DNA of 64,000 bases, taken from contig NZ_SIJC01000005.1 in NCBI RefSeq assembly GCF_010078385.1, positions 186,001 through 250,000 on the forward strand, read 5' to 3'. Position 1 is the first letter of the stretch. Each line of letters begins with the position of its first letter. The notes beneath the pieces were generated by a model that saw only the letters and a program-made list of their open reading frames with translations, searched no databases and had not been told where the DNA came from. The translations under genes were made by a program, and so were the position numbers. This stretch comes from Chengkuizengella sediminis. GTDB lineage: Bacteria > Bacillota > Bacilli > Paenibacillales > KCTC-33759. Positions 17,152 through 25,073 of this stretch are shown here, in pieces.

Positions 17152-18180
17152 TTATTCAATACCAGAAGGGACTACAATCTCACCATTAATGATTTTTTCT
17201 TTATAATCATTTACTGCATTCATAATTTCTTCAGAGATATTTGGATTTTCAGATGGTAAACCAACACCATTTTCCGCTAAACCAAGCTCTCTAATTCCAC
17301 CTTCGAAATTCCCCTCAGAATAATCTCTAGATACTTGATATACAGCTTGATCCACATATTTCATCATTGAAGTTAATGTAACTTCATTACCAAAAGTAAT
17401 GGATTGGTCTTTATCTACTCCAATTACCCAAACACCAGAACGTTCATTTGCTTCACCAAATACTCCGTCACCTACGCCACCTGCTGCGTGGAATATAACA
17501 TCAACGTCATTGTCATACATCGTAGCTGCTGATGCTTTTCCTAAACCAGCATCCGTAAATGAACCTGTATATTCAACTACAACTTCAAGATCTGGGTTAA
17601 CAGCTTTTACACCTTCAACGAAACCAGTTTCAAACTTCTTGATTACTGGAATGTCCATTCCACCTACGAAACCAATTTTGTTCGTTTTTGTTGTCATTGC
17701 TGCAACAACACCCACTAGGAAAGAACCTTCATGTTCTTTAAAAACAGTAGACACTACATTTGGAGCATCAACTACTGCATCAATGATACCAAAATTAGAT
17801 TCAGGATTTTGCTCTGCAATCGCTCCAATAGCATCACCCATTAAAAATCCAATACCCCAAGTTAGATCCCATCCGCCGTTTACGAATTCATTTAAGTTTG
17901 GCTCAAAATCCCCTTCGCCTTGGCTTTCTATATAGTTTACTTCAGCTCCAGCTTCTCCTAAGCGTTCTAAACCTTCCCAAGCACTTTGGTTAAAGGAATT
18001 GTCATTAACCCCACCAACATCAGTTACCATACCAACTCTTACTTCATTCTCTAATGGTTCATCTGCTACAGGTTCCTCTTTTGGTTCCTTTGTTGGTTCT
18101 GACTCTTGAGCACACCCAATTAGTGCCATAGAGAACACTAGAATCAAAATTAGTGACTTCAACATAAAATTCTTTTTCAT
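17152..18180 (-). CDS. nupN: BMP-family nucleoside-binding lipoprotein (NupN-like)
   Basis: A 342-residue substrate-binding lipoprotein. The signal peptide ends in the lipobox LIGC (Cys23), followed by an acidic, proline-rich linker. The rest is a PnrA/BMP domain: VGMVTDVGGVNDNSFNQSAWEGL near residues 49-71, FGIIDAVVDAPNVVS, VGFVGGMDIPVIKKFETGF, and the HAAGGVGDGVFGEA block that lines the nucleoside site. It is the first gene of the operon and would capture nucleosides outside the cell. AAGGGGGA lies 8 nt before the ATG. I see no purine riboswitch-like leader. Confidence 0.88.
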   Translation of the reverse strand: MKKNFMLKSLILILVFSMALIGCAQESEPTKEPKEEPVADEPLENEVRVGMVTDVGGVNDNSFNQSAWEGLERLGEAGAEVNYIESQGEGDFEPNLNEFVNGGWDLTWGIGFLMGDAIGAIAEQNPESNFGIIDAVVDAPNVVSTVFKEHEGSFLVGVVAAMTTKTNKIGFVGGMDIPVIKKFETGFVEGVKAVNPDLEVVVEYTGSFTDAGLGKASAATMYDNDVDVIFHAAGGVGDGVFGEANERSGVWVIGVDKDQSITFGNEVTLTSMMKYVDQAVYQVSRDYSEGNFEGGIRELGLAENGVGLPSENPNISEEIMNAVNDYKEKIINGEIVVPSGIE

Positions 18181-18298
18181 TTCTTTTTATCCCCCTTCTT
18201 TTTTTCGCCTGACAAAGTAGTATGTATTTATTCGCCAGAATAGAAACCCCTTTTTTATTTTATACCATGATCAGTACAACATAAGGTATCTAAGAATA

Positions 18299-18327
18299 TA
18301 TATAGCATAGTTTATTGTAATCTCCAA
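18299..18327 (-). promoter_or_regulatory. Possible promoter of the nup-like operon
   Basis: On the minus strand, TTGGAG (18327-18322) and TATATA (18304-18299) are 17 bp apart, about 120 nt before the nupN-like start. The boxes are moderate matches only. Confidence 0.35.
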
Positions 18328-18432
18328 GCTAATTTTAGTTAATTACAGTGGCATTGCGTTAAATAATTACCAATAATAAACTTTTTATACAATTATCACT
18401 TACATCTACCACCCCTTGTAGGGTAAATAGTC

Positions 18433-18468
18433 TAATAAAATAGCTAATAAAATAGCTAATAAAATAGG
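18433..18468. repeat. Three tandem copies of a 12-bp unit
   Basis: The unit TAATAAAATAGC is repeated three times head to tail, the last copy differing at its final base. It is a low-complexity AT repeat in an intergenic region. Confidence 0.8.
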
Positions 18469-18565
18469 TTTTATACCTAAGTGTGTCAAATTTAAGGATT
18501 TTCATAGTCATGCAAACTTCTATTGTAGCGTTCGCAATTATCAATTTTTTATACTGTTTCAAAAC

Positions 18566-18865
18566 CTATTCGTCCTTTTTATTTTTTACATATGGCGAAT
18601 TTGATTTTTCATCAATAAATAGTAAGTTAGAGCTGTTGTTATTTAATTTTACATTAAAGACTTTCAATTTCTGCTCACTTGCTTCTAACACTTTCCATAG
18701 TTCAGAATCATTTACTTGATGTTGTTCTAGAAATGTAGGAGCTTCCTCTTCTGCTTCTTTGAACGTATCCCAAAATTTTGTACCGTAATAAGGAAGCTGA
18801 TAAATATTAATTAAATTGCAGGTGAAAATCTGTGAACTCTCCCTATGTTTTAATACAAAAGGCAT
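18566..18865 (-). CDS. Hypothetical protein
   Basis: A 99-residue protein of unknown family. The start is well supported (AGGAGGA about 8 nt before the ATG). The N-terminal part, PFVLKHRESSQIFTCNLINIYQLPYYGTKFWDTF, looks like a beta-rich core. A helical acidic stretch (KEAEEEAPTFLEQH...) and a lysine/asparagine-rich tail follow. There is no signal peptide or membrane segment. It lies downstream of the ferredoxin oxidoreductase operon but behind a terminator, so it probably has its own promoter. I know of no function. Confidence 0.65.
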   Translation of the reverse strand: MPFVLKHRESSQIFTCNLINIYQLPYYGTKFWDTFKEAEEEAPTFLEQHQVNDSELWKVLEASEQKLKVFNVKLNNNSSNLLFIDEKSNSPYVKNKKDE

Positions 18866-18913
18866 ATCCCATTCCTCCTAAATTTATAACTAATGAACTT
18901 CTAAATCGAATGT

Positions 18914-18943
18914 AAAAGAGCACAATCTTTATTATGATTGTGC
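18914..18943 (-). terminator. Terminator of the ferredoxin oxidoreductase operon
   Basis: GCACAATC and GATTGTGC form an 8-bp stem with an 8-nt loop. On the minus strand it is followed by TCTTTTAC. It lies about 90 nt past the stop at 19030. Confidence 0.7.
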
Positions 18944-18992
18944 CCTGAAGAATATTTATTTCCAAAACCCTATTATACCTCTTAAACTACTG

Positions 18993-19008
18993 TGTGATCA
19001 TAATCACA
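18993..19008. promoter_or_regulatory. Fnr/Crp-type palindrome
   Basis: TGTGATCATAATCACA fits TGTGA-N6-TCACA exactly, with ACTG/CAGT-like flanks extending the symmetry. It is 22 nt past the stop of the oxidoreductase beta-domain gene and about 130 nt upstream of the 99-residue hypothetical gene. A terminator lies between it and that gene, so its target is unclear. Confidence 0.45.
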
Positions 19009-19029
19009 GTTATGAAACAATGAATTTGT

Positions 19030-21336
19030 TTATAAATAAGGGTTTTCGTGTTTAGCTTTAAGTTTCTGCCAACGGCGATCAACTTCATCTTCAAAGGATT
19101 TATATGCAGTTTCGTATTCTGGTTTTGTCATATGTTTCGTTTTACCCATAGTTTTTAACCAATCAGACAATGGAATCCGTTTGTTTTTTGCTTCGGGATC
19201 GAACGTAATTGTTGTGATGCCTCTCTCAATCTCGTACAGAGGAAAGAAACATGAACCGACTGCTGCATCTATGATGGTTGCTCCTTCTTTTTCCTCAGAC
19301 AACCAGTTTAATGGACAAGTAATTAATATTTTACCATAAACTAACCCTTCATTTTGAGCATACCACTGTGCTTTTGCAGCTTTCTTTACCAAGTCTTGAG
19401 GATAAGCTTCTGATCCAGTAAACACATAAGGAATATTTGTAGCTGCCATAATTTGAGCAGTATCTTTGTGGTGGAATAATTTACCACCTTGATGTTTACC
19501 TACGTTTGAAGTAGATGTTCTATGCCCTAAAGGAGTAGAATAAGATAATTGCGCTCCAGTATTCATATAACCTTCATTATCATACTCTAAAATAATCATT
19601 TTATGATTACGTAATGCGGCACCAATCGCTGGTCCCATACCAATATCCATACCACCGTCACCAGTGATCATTACAAAGGTGAAATCATCTTGTAAACCTA
19701 AATGATCAAGTTCTCCTCTACGTTTACGCTCCCAGAACATCTCAACAACACCTGATAACGTTGCAGCCCCATTTTGGAATAGATTATGAATGTAAGTTGC
19801 TTTATGAGCTGAATAAGGATATCCAGTCGTTACAACCATCGCACAACCTGTATGGAACAATGCAACGATGTCCCCTTCAATTCCTTTAAAGAATAATTCT
19901 AATCCAGAGAATATACCACAGCCAGGACATGCTCCATGGCCAGAAGCAATTCGTTTTGGTTTTTTTGTTAATTGACGTAATGGTGGAATTCGAACCTTTA
20001 ACTTACCAGCTTCCTCATCCTCCGTTACCTTAATAAGACCTGTATTTAAATCCTCATATTTCATAGGCTCGAGTACACGTTTAGGTGCTTTATCTGGATT
20101 TCCAGGTGTATGACCATGATAATCAAAAGGTACTTCTACTTTATCTTTTTCTACAGCATCAATCGCAAGCTGGAAGAATTCGTGCCCATCTTCAGCATAA
20201 AAATCTTTTCCGCCTAATCCATAAATACGACTGATCACTTTAGTTGTTGTATTCCCATAAGTAAATAATGCCGCTTTAATTTCCATTACCATATTACCAC
20301 CGTGTGCTCCATAAGAGTCCGCGCGGTCACCAACTGTGATTGCTTTCACATTTTTTAATGCCTCTGCAATTTGTTTTTGCGGAAATGGTCTAATTATATT
20401 AGGTGCAATAGAACCTGCTTTGATTCCTTTTTCACGTAATTGGTCAACTACATCTTTTACAATTTCAGATGAGGAGTTCATAAGAAATACAGCTACTTCT
20501 GCATCTTCCATACGATATAAGTTTAATATAGGATATTCACGACCCGTTAATTCAGAATATTCTTTTTGAATGCGGTCAAAGACATCTTCAGCTCTATAAA
20601 TCGCTTCGGATTGCTGATAACAGTTATTAATATAATCTGGCTCATTCATGTATGGTCCTACGGTAATAGGATTATTACGATCCAAGGTATCTGGATATCC
20701 TTCTGGAGGGTTTTCTCCAACAAAATCAAGCACATCTGAACGATCTTTCATCGTCATTACACGACGTTTTTGATGTGAAGTGAAGAAACCATCCTGTGCA
20801 ACTATAACGGGTAAACGCACTTCAGGGTCTTCAGCAAGTTTTAGAGCAATGATATTCATATCATAAACGGCTTGAGGATCACTACACATTAAAATTGGCC
20901 AACCTGTATTTAAAGCATAATATAGATCCGAATGATCTCCATGAATATTAAGTGGTCCTGAAACAGAACGACAGACTAAATTCAAAACCATTGGTAGTCG
21001 GGTTCCAGATTGCACTGGCATTTGCTCCAACATATATAAATATCCGTTCGCACTCGTTGCGTTAAATACACGTCCTCCAGCTGTAGAAGCTCCGTAACAT
21101 ACACCTGCTGAACCATGTTCACCATCCGCTGGAATTAGAACGATGTCATGCTGTCCACTTGTTTTCATTAAGTCTAAATATTGCGCAACCTCCGTTGATG
21201 GGGAGATTGGGAAGTATCCCATGATATGATAATTAATCTGGTGTGCAGCATAGGCTGCCATCTCGTTACCAGATTCGTACACCACTCGTTGTTCTACTTT
21301 TCCTTTTGTTTTTTCATTACTCATTTCTATCGCCAT
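19030..21336 (-). CDS. 2-oxoacid:ferredoxin oxidoreductase, fused alpha and beta domains
   Basis: A 768-residue protein. Residues about 15-430 match the alpha (pyrimidine-binding and domain II) part of the PFOR/OFOR family (ESGNEMAAYAAHQINYHIMGYFPISPSTE, PADGEHGSAGVCYGASTAGGR). Residues about 470-740 match the TPP-binding beta domain, with GACPGCGIFSGLE, the TPP/Mg motif ITGDGGMDIG...N and FHTGCAMVVTTGYPY. The enzyme oxidatively decarboxylates a 2-oxoacid (pyruvate or 2-oxoglutarate; not distinguishable here) to acyl-CoA and reduces ferredoxin. The partner gene upstream supplies the gamma and iron-sulfur domains. AGAGGTGAG lies 6 nt before the ATG, and 28 nt separate the genes. Confidence 0.85.
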   Translation of the reverse strand: MAIEMSNEKTKGKVEQRVVYESGNEMAAYAAHQINYHIMGYFPISPSTEVAQYLDLMKTSGQHDIVLIPADGEHGSAGVCYGASTAGGRVFNATSANGYLYMLEQMPVQSGTRLPMVLNLVCRSVSGPLNIHGDHSDLYYALNTGWPILMCSDPQAVYDMNIIALKLAEDPEVRLPVIVAQDGFFTSHQKRRVMTMKDRSDVLDFVGENPPEGYPDTLDRNNPITVGPYMNEPDYINNCYQQSEAIYRAEDVFDRIQKEYSELTGREYPILNLYRMEDAEVAVFLMNSSSEIVKDVVDQLREKGIKAGSIAPNIIRPFPQKQIAEALKNVKAITVGDRADSYGAHGGNMVMEIKAALFTYGNTTTKVISRIYGLGGKDFYAEDGHEFFQLAIDAVEKDKVEVPFDYHGHTPGNPDKAPKRVLEPMKYEDLNTGLIKVTEDEEAGKLKVRIPPLRQLTKKPKRIASGHGACPGCGIFSGLELFFKGIEGDIVALFHTGCAMVVTTGYPYSAHKATYIHNLFQNGAATLSGVVEMFWERKRRGELDHLGLQDDFTFVMITGDGGMDIGMGPAIGAALRNHKMIILEYDNEGYMNTGAQLSYSTPLGHRTSTSNVGKHQGGKLFHHKDTAQIMAATNIPYVFTGSEAYPQDLVKKAAKAQWYAQNEGLVYGKILITCPLNWLSEEKEGATIIDAAVGSCFFPLYEIERGITTITFDPEAKNKRIPLSDWLKTMGKTKHMTKPEYETAYKSFEDEVDRRWQKLKAKHENPYL

Positions 21337-21364
21337 TTGAATCTCACCTCTTCACTATTCAAAT

Positions 21365-22369
21365 TTATTTAGCAAGGTTAAACACATGAGGGACTCTATG
21401 TTTATCAGAATAACCCTCTTCTTCACGAGCAGAAGATAATGCTTCCGTCGGGCATGCAGTTACACATTTTAAACACCCTTTGCAATATTGGTAATCTATA
21501 CCTTGTAAAAACATTTGAGGTCTTCCTTTTTTGTCAGGCTGCTCATCCCATACAAAACAATAATCAGGACAGACATTATCACAAGATGCACAATGAATAC
21601 ATGTATTTTCGTCAAAATGTGGTAACATACCTGATCTCGAAATACTTAAATCCTTCAAAATGCTATTCCCAGGGTTCGTGATCATACCACCCATTGGTTG
21701 AGTTTCATACCCTAAAACCGATTCATCACTTCGTTTAAACTCAGGCATTTTCTCGCCTTCAGCTAATTTAATAGTTTTGAACTTCACCTCATTATAACCA
21801 CGATCAAAAGTACGGATAGCTGGTGCAACTGCCTGTGGGTACTTTTTACCCAAGGATTTTTCGATGACATCACGCATGATTTGTGGGTCAAGAAACTCAC
21901 ATAACCTGAATAATCCACCAAGCATAGCCATATTTACTCGATTTTTCTCTTCAAGTGCTATCCCTGTTGCATCAATCACAGCTATAGTTCCGCCTAACAT
22001 ATTCATGTTTTCTTTTAACTGATCAGGTGCTTTATTGGAATTAACTAAGACAATGCTGTCTTTATAAATACCACTGGTTACGTTAATTGTTTTGGAAAGA
22101 GCTTCGTGAAATACACCTACAACATGTGGTCTCTCAACTGGTGTAGTATCACGAATATTTGCATTTATATCGCAAAAGCGAATGTGGGCTTTTACAGGTG
22201 AACCCTTTTTCTCTGATCCATAAGATGAAAAGCTTACTCCATTAAAACCAGCACCAACAACGCCTGCTTCTGCTAGCATTTTTCCTGCTAAGTTAGCACC
22301 TAATCCCCCTATGGACTCCAAACGAATTTCAAAAAAACCTAATTCGTTAACTTTTGGAAGTGAACTCAT
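21365..22369 (-). CDS. 2-oxoacid:ferredoxin oxidoreductase, fused gamma and 4Fe-4S (delta) domains
   Basis: A 334-residue protein. Residues about 10-200 are the gamma (CoA-binding) domain, with EIRLESIGGLGANLAGKMLAEAG and SYGSEKKGSPVKAHIRF. Residues about 255-320 form a ferredoxin-like delta domain with two clusters of the form CIHCASCDNVCPDYC and CKGCLKCVTACP. Each supplies the four cysteines for a 4Fe-4S centre that passes electrons to external ferredoxin. The delta part is thus fused to gamma, unlike four-subunit archaeal enzymes. It is the first gene of the two-gene operon. AAAGGGGA lies about 8 nt upstream of the start. Confidence 0.85.
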   Translation of the reverse strand: MSSLPKVNELGFFEIRLESIGGLGANLAGKMLAEAGVVGAGFNGVSFSSYGSEKKGSPVKAHIRFCDINANIRDTTPVERPHVVGVFHEALSKTINVTSGIYKDSIVLVNSNKAPDQLKENMNMLGGTIAVIDATGIALEEKNRVNMAMLGGLFRLCEFLDPQIMRDVIEKSLGKKYPQAVAPAIRTFDRGYNEVKFKTIKLAEGEKMPEFKRSDESVLGYETQPMGGMITNPGNSILKDLSISRSGMLPHFDENTCIHCASCDNVCPDYCFVWDEQPDKKGRPQMFLQGIDYQYCKGCLKCVTACPTEALSSAREEEGYSDKHRVPHVFNLAK

Positions 22370-22892
22370 CCATTTATCCCCTTTCTCTTATATCATCATG
22401 TTCATCATTTTCAATGATTAGTTATCGATCAAATAAATAAATATGCATCTATTAATTTTATAATAACAGGACGTTGAAATTATGGCAACAATTATGTTTT
22501 ATATATAAAAAAACAGTCTTTATACTGTATCATTGCCACATGTCTTGATATATAACAGATTATAACGTGTAGTATAACAGGATAAATATAAGTTGTTTTT
22601 TATGAATAAACCCTTATAATGTAAGCACTTTCATCATTTAAAGATAGACTTTTTAACTTACATGAAAAAGAAAAAAGTTACTTTGTTTTCAAAAAAATTT
22701 GAAAAAATATATATAAATGGATTAGGGCAAAAATAAAAATTCACTACAAATAAATAAATATTTATCTATCTGGGTTGATACTTTTTAAGAATTCAAACTT
22801 GTAAAACCTTACCATTAAACAAAAAGTGACATCTATCACATTTTGAGAGTATTTGCATAAATATACACTTATATATTGATGTTTGTATAAAT
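22370..22892. other. Long AT-rich control region of the oxidoreductase operon
   Basis: There is no gene in this stretch. It holds a small hairpin with a T-run on the minus strand near 22509-22528 (ACAGT/ACTGT stem), a cre-like box with one mismatch at 22620-22633, and the Fnr-like palindrome at 22825-22840. The promoter itself was not identified. Confidence 0.4.
22825..22840 (-). promoter_or_regulatory. Fnr-like site upstream of the ferredoxin oxidoreductase operon
   Basis: Read on the minus strand (the operon direction), TGTGATAGATGTCACT matches the Bacillus Fnr consensus TGTGA-N6-TCACT exactly. It lies about 455 nt upstream of the first start codon, which is far for direct action. Oxygen control suits a ferredoxin-reducing enzyme. 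Confidence 0.45.
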
Positions 22893-22920
22893 ATAAAAGC
22901 ACCCGTTAGGGTGCTTTTAT
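22893..22920 (-). terminator. Terminator of the YtrA-type ABC operon
   Basis: Perfect 12-bp stem ATAAAAGCACCC/GGGTGCTTTTAT with a 4-nt loop. The stem ends in A/T runs that could serve both directions. It lies 84 nt past the stop at 23004. Confidence 0.85.
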
Positions 22921-23003
22921 ATTATTTTATATATTTTCTATATTTTCTATATTTTTCCGTTCGCGTTTCTAACCTATCTCCATAACTGCTTTAGGGAAAA
23001 TAG

Positions 23004-24353
23004 TTATATATCCCTGCGCATGGCTTTTAATACATCTACTGATGTTGCTTTTTTCGCAGGTCTCCATCCTGAGAAAACGGCTACTAGAATACTAATTGAA
23101 GCTGAAATCACAACTAAGGACAATGGGATGTATGAGAACATCAATCCTTCAGGTGAAGTTTCTTCTGACATCGTTTCAATAAGAAATGGTAATCCTAAGT
23201 TAACTGCCTTACTTAAAACAAATGCACTAACAGTACCTATCAATGCACCTAAAATTCCTATATAACTGCTCTCAATTAAGAAGATCTGTCTGATTGTAGA
23301 GGGATGAGCTCCTATCGCTTTCATGATCCCTATATCTGATGATCTTTCGGTGACTGCCATAGTCATCGTATTAAATATTCCGATGGATGCAATAATCAAA
23401 GCAATCGTACCTACAAAAATTAAACCTATTTTCATGACTAAAAATAATGCATTAATCTCTTGAATTTGATCAGTTACAGAAGTATTAATATATCCCTTTT
23501 CTCTTATTTCTTCACTTACGCCTTTCACTTGCTCTACATTTTGTGTATAAACAGAAACTCTATCATATAGTCTCTCTCCATTTAATTGTACACCCACTAA
23601 ATAATCTTCTTCATATTCTATTTCTTGAAATAAAACTTCTCCTTTTTTCGTTTGTGTGAACTCTTCAATTTGCTGGAATAGAGCATCAGATATTGTGATA
23701 TTTGTATCCTTATCAAACTCATTTGCCAACTTTTCTTTAATACCCACAACTTTTAGGGGAATTGTTTTGTATTCAATATTCCCTGTCTGATCAAATTTTC
23801 TTATTTTTAATTGTAAGTTTTGTCCTATTAATTCTTCTTCATAACTTACCTTAGGTTCATTAGTATCCTCTGAGGGTTTCTCCAAATATTCTTTAAAATT
23901 ATAACCCACAAGTATTTCATTATCAGTGGAAGGGAGCCTTCCTTCACTTAATTCCATTCCCATTTCAACTTCTGCTGGAAAATAAGAAACAGCTACTCTT
24001 GGTTGAATTTTGTAATCTTCTATACTTACAACCGCTTCTTGACTGTAATGTAAATATTGTAATCTTGTAACAGCCTTTACATCATCAATAGATTCAAAGT
24101 ACTCTATATCTTCATCGTTCATAAATGACTTATTCTCAGTGCTTTGATCTTCTTTTCCATGAATATAAATTTCATTTAAAACTTTACCTTCCGTAAGATC
24201 TGTAATGATACTTTTTTGCAAACCAAACCCTACAGATGCTAACATAATTAAAAATGCACACCCAATTGCAGTAGCCAAAACGGTCATAAAAACACGCATT
24301 CGATTTTTCTTCATATTTTGTCTTACAAAACGAATTTTATCTATGAACTTCAT
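23004..24353 (-). CDS. ABC transporter permease, MacB/FtsX type (YtrF-like)
   Basis: A 449-residue permease: one N-terminal membrane helix (VFMTVLATAIGCAFLIMLASVG), a large extracellular MacB-PCD-like domain, then three C-terminal helices. The FtsX signature is SSDIGIMKAIGAHPSTIRQIFLIES. The protein belongs to mechanotransmission or antimicrobial-peptide type transporters. Its gene position, after an MJ0796-type ATPase in a YtrA-regulated operon, matches B. subtilis YtrF. The start is the ATG at 24353, with AGGAGGA 8 nt upstream. It overlaps the ATPase gene by 17 nt, so a longer N-terminus is unlikely. Confidence 0.85.
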   Translation of the reverse strand: MKFIDKIRFVRQNMKKNRMRVFMTVLATAIGCAFLIMLASVGFGLQKSIITDLTEGKVLNEIYIHGKEDQSTENKSFMNDEDIEYFESIDDVKAVTRLQYLHYSQEAVVSIEDYKIQPRVAVSYFPAEVEMGMELSEGRLPSTDNEILVGYNFKEYLEKPSEDTNEPKVSYEEELIGQNLQLKIRKFDQTGNIEYKTIPLKVVGIKEKLANEFDKDTNITISDALFQQIEEFTQTKKGEVLFQEIEYEEDYLVGVQLNGERLYDRVSVYTQNVEQVKGVSEEIREKGYINTSVTDQIQEINALFLVMKIGLIFVGTIALIIASIGIFNTMTMAVTERSSDIGIMKAIGAHPSTIRQIFLIESSYIGILGALIGTVSAFVLSKAVNLGLPFLIETMSEETSPEGLMFSYIPLSLVVISASISILVAVFSGWRPAKKATSVDVLKAMRRDI

Positions 24354-25038
24354 AAGCTTTTTCCTCCTGTAGTTTTCCATCTTTGATGAGAAGCGTGCGA
24401 TGTCCAATGGCTGCCACCTGATCGTCATGTGTAATAATTAAAAATGTAATGTTTAAATCTTGATTAAGTTTTTGAATGAAATTTAATAATTCCTGTTCAT
24501 TTTCACTATCTAAACTACCTGTAGGTTCATCAGCTAAAATAATAGGTGGTTTTACGATTAATGCTCTAGCAATGCTAACACGTTGCTGCTGACCACCTGA
24601 TAACTCACTTGGATAAAAATCAGCATAATCAGATAAGCCAACCATCGCTAACATGTCCAATGTTTGCTGTTTCCTTGCAACCTTACTAGCCCCTTTTAAA
24701 ATCAAAGGAAGTTCGATATTTTGATAAGCTGTCATACTCGGAATCAGTTGGAAACTTTGAAAAATAAACCCTAAATTCTGAATTCGAAAATCAGCCCACT
24801 CTCCTTCACTCAACCCAGTGACGTTTTGATCTTTAATAAAGATTTCTCCATTAGTCGGTCGGATATATCCACTTAATAAATTTAATAAAGTTGATTTTCC
24901 AGACCCACTCTTCCCTACAATCGTTACGATTTCTCCTTGTTTAATATGAAAGTTAACATTGTTTAAAACAGGTACAATTGTTTTTCTTTTCTTTTTTCCT
25001 ATTTTAAATTGATGATTAATTTGTTTCACTTGAATCAC
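24337..25038 (-). CDS. ABC transporter ATPase, MJ0796/LolD type (YtrE-like)
   Basis: A 233-residue nucleotide-binding protein. Walker A is GKSGSGKST near residues 37-45, the Q-loop is IFQSFQLIP, the signature [15 protein letters not shown], and Walker B IILADEPTG with SLDSE following. This is the typical partner of MacB/FtsX permeases and matches YtrE by position. The start is the GTG at 25038, with GGAGGGG 7 nt upstream. A longer frame from 25053 would place the ribosome site inside the gene. Confidence 0.85.
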   Translation of the reverse strand: MIQVKQINHQFKIGKKKRKTIVPVLNNVNFHIKQGEIVTIVGKSGSGKSTLLNLLSGYIRPTNGEIFIKDQNVTGLSEGEWADFRIQNLGFIFQSFQLIPSMTAYQNIELPLILKGASKVARKQQTLDMLAMVGLSDYADFYPSELSGGQQQRVSIARALIVKPPIILADEPTGSLDSENEQELLNFIQKLNQDLNITFLIITHDDQVAAIGHRTLLIKDGKLQEEKAYEVHR

Positions 25039-25073
25039 GAAAATCCCCTCCACTATCTTGATGTATAAATTCT

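Larger units (their letters stand above)
18181..18565. other. Intergenic region upstream of the nup-like operon
   Basis: Contains the proposed operon promoter (18299-18327) and a short 12-bp tandem repeat (18433-18468). Weak AT-rich frames here have no ribosome sites and look non-coding. No riboswitch fold was recognised. Confidence 0.4.

Noticed and set aside
17399-17935. 178-residue plus-strand frame
   Set aside because: It is antisense to the BMP lipoprotein gene. Its Pro/Ser/Thr-rich product is typical of a complement of coding DNA.
13557-18180. Purine riboswitch ahead of the nucleoside importer operon
   Set aside because: No purine-aptamer core or leader terminator could be recognised in 18181-18358.
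18433-18468. 12-bp tandem repeats as replication iterons
   Set aside because: There are only three AT-only-like copies, with no Rep gene or DnaA boxes nearby.
18359-18562. 67-residue minus-strand frame
   Set aside because: It is AT-rich, has no ribosome site and includes a 12-bp tandem repeat; probably non-coding.
22620-22633. cre box upstream of the ferredoxin oxidoreductase operon
   Set aside because: TGTAAGCACTTTCA has the central CG replaced by CA. A one-mismatch match without the key CG is weak in such AT-rich DNA.
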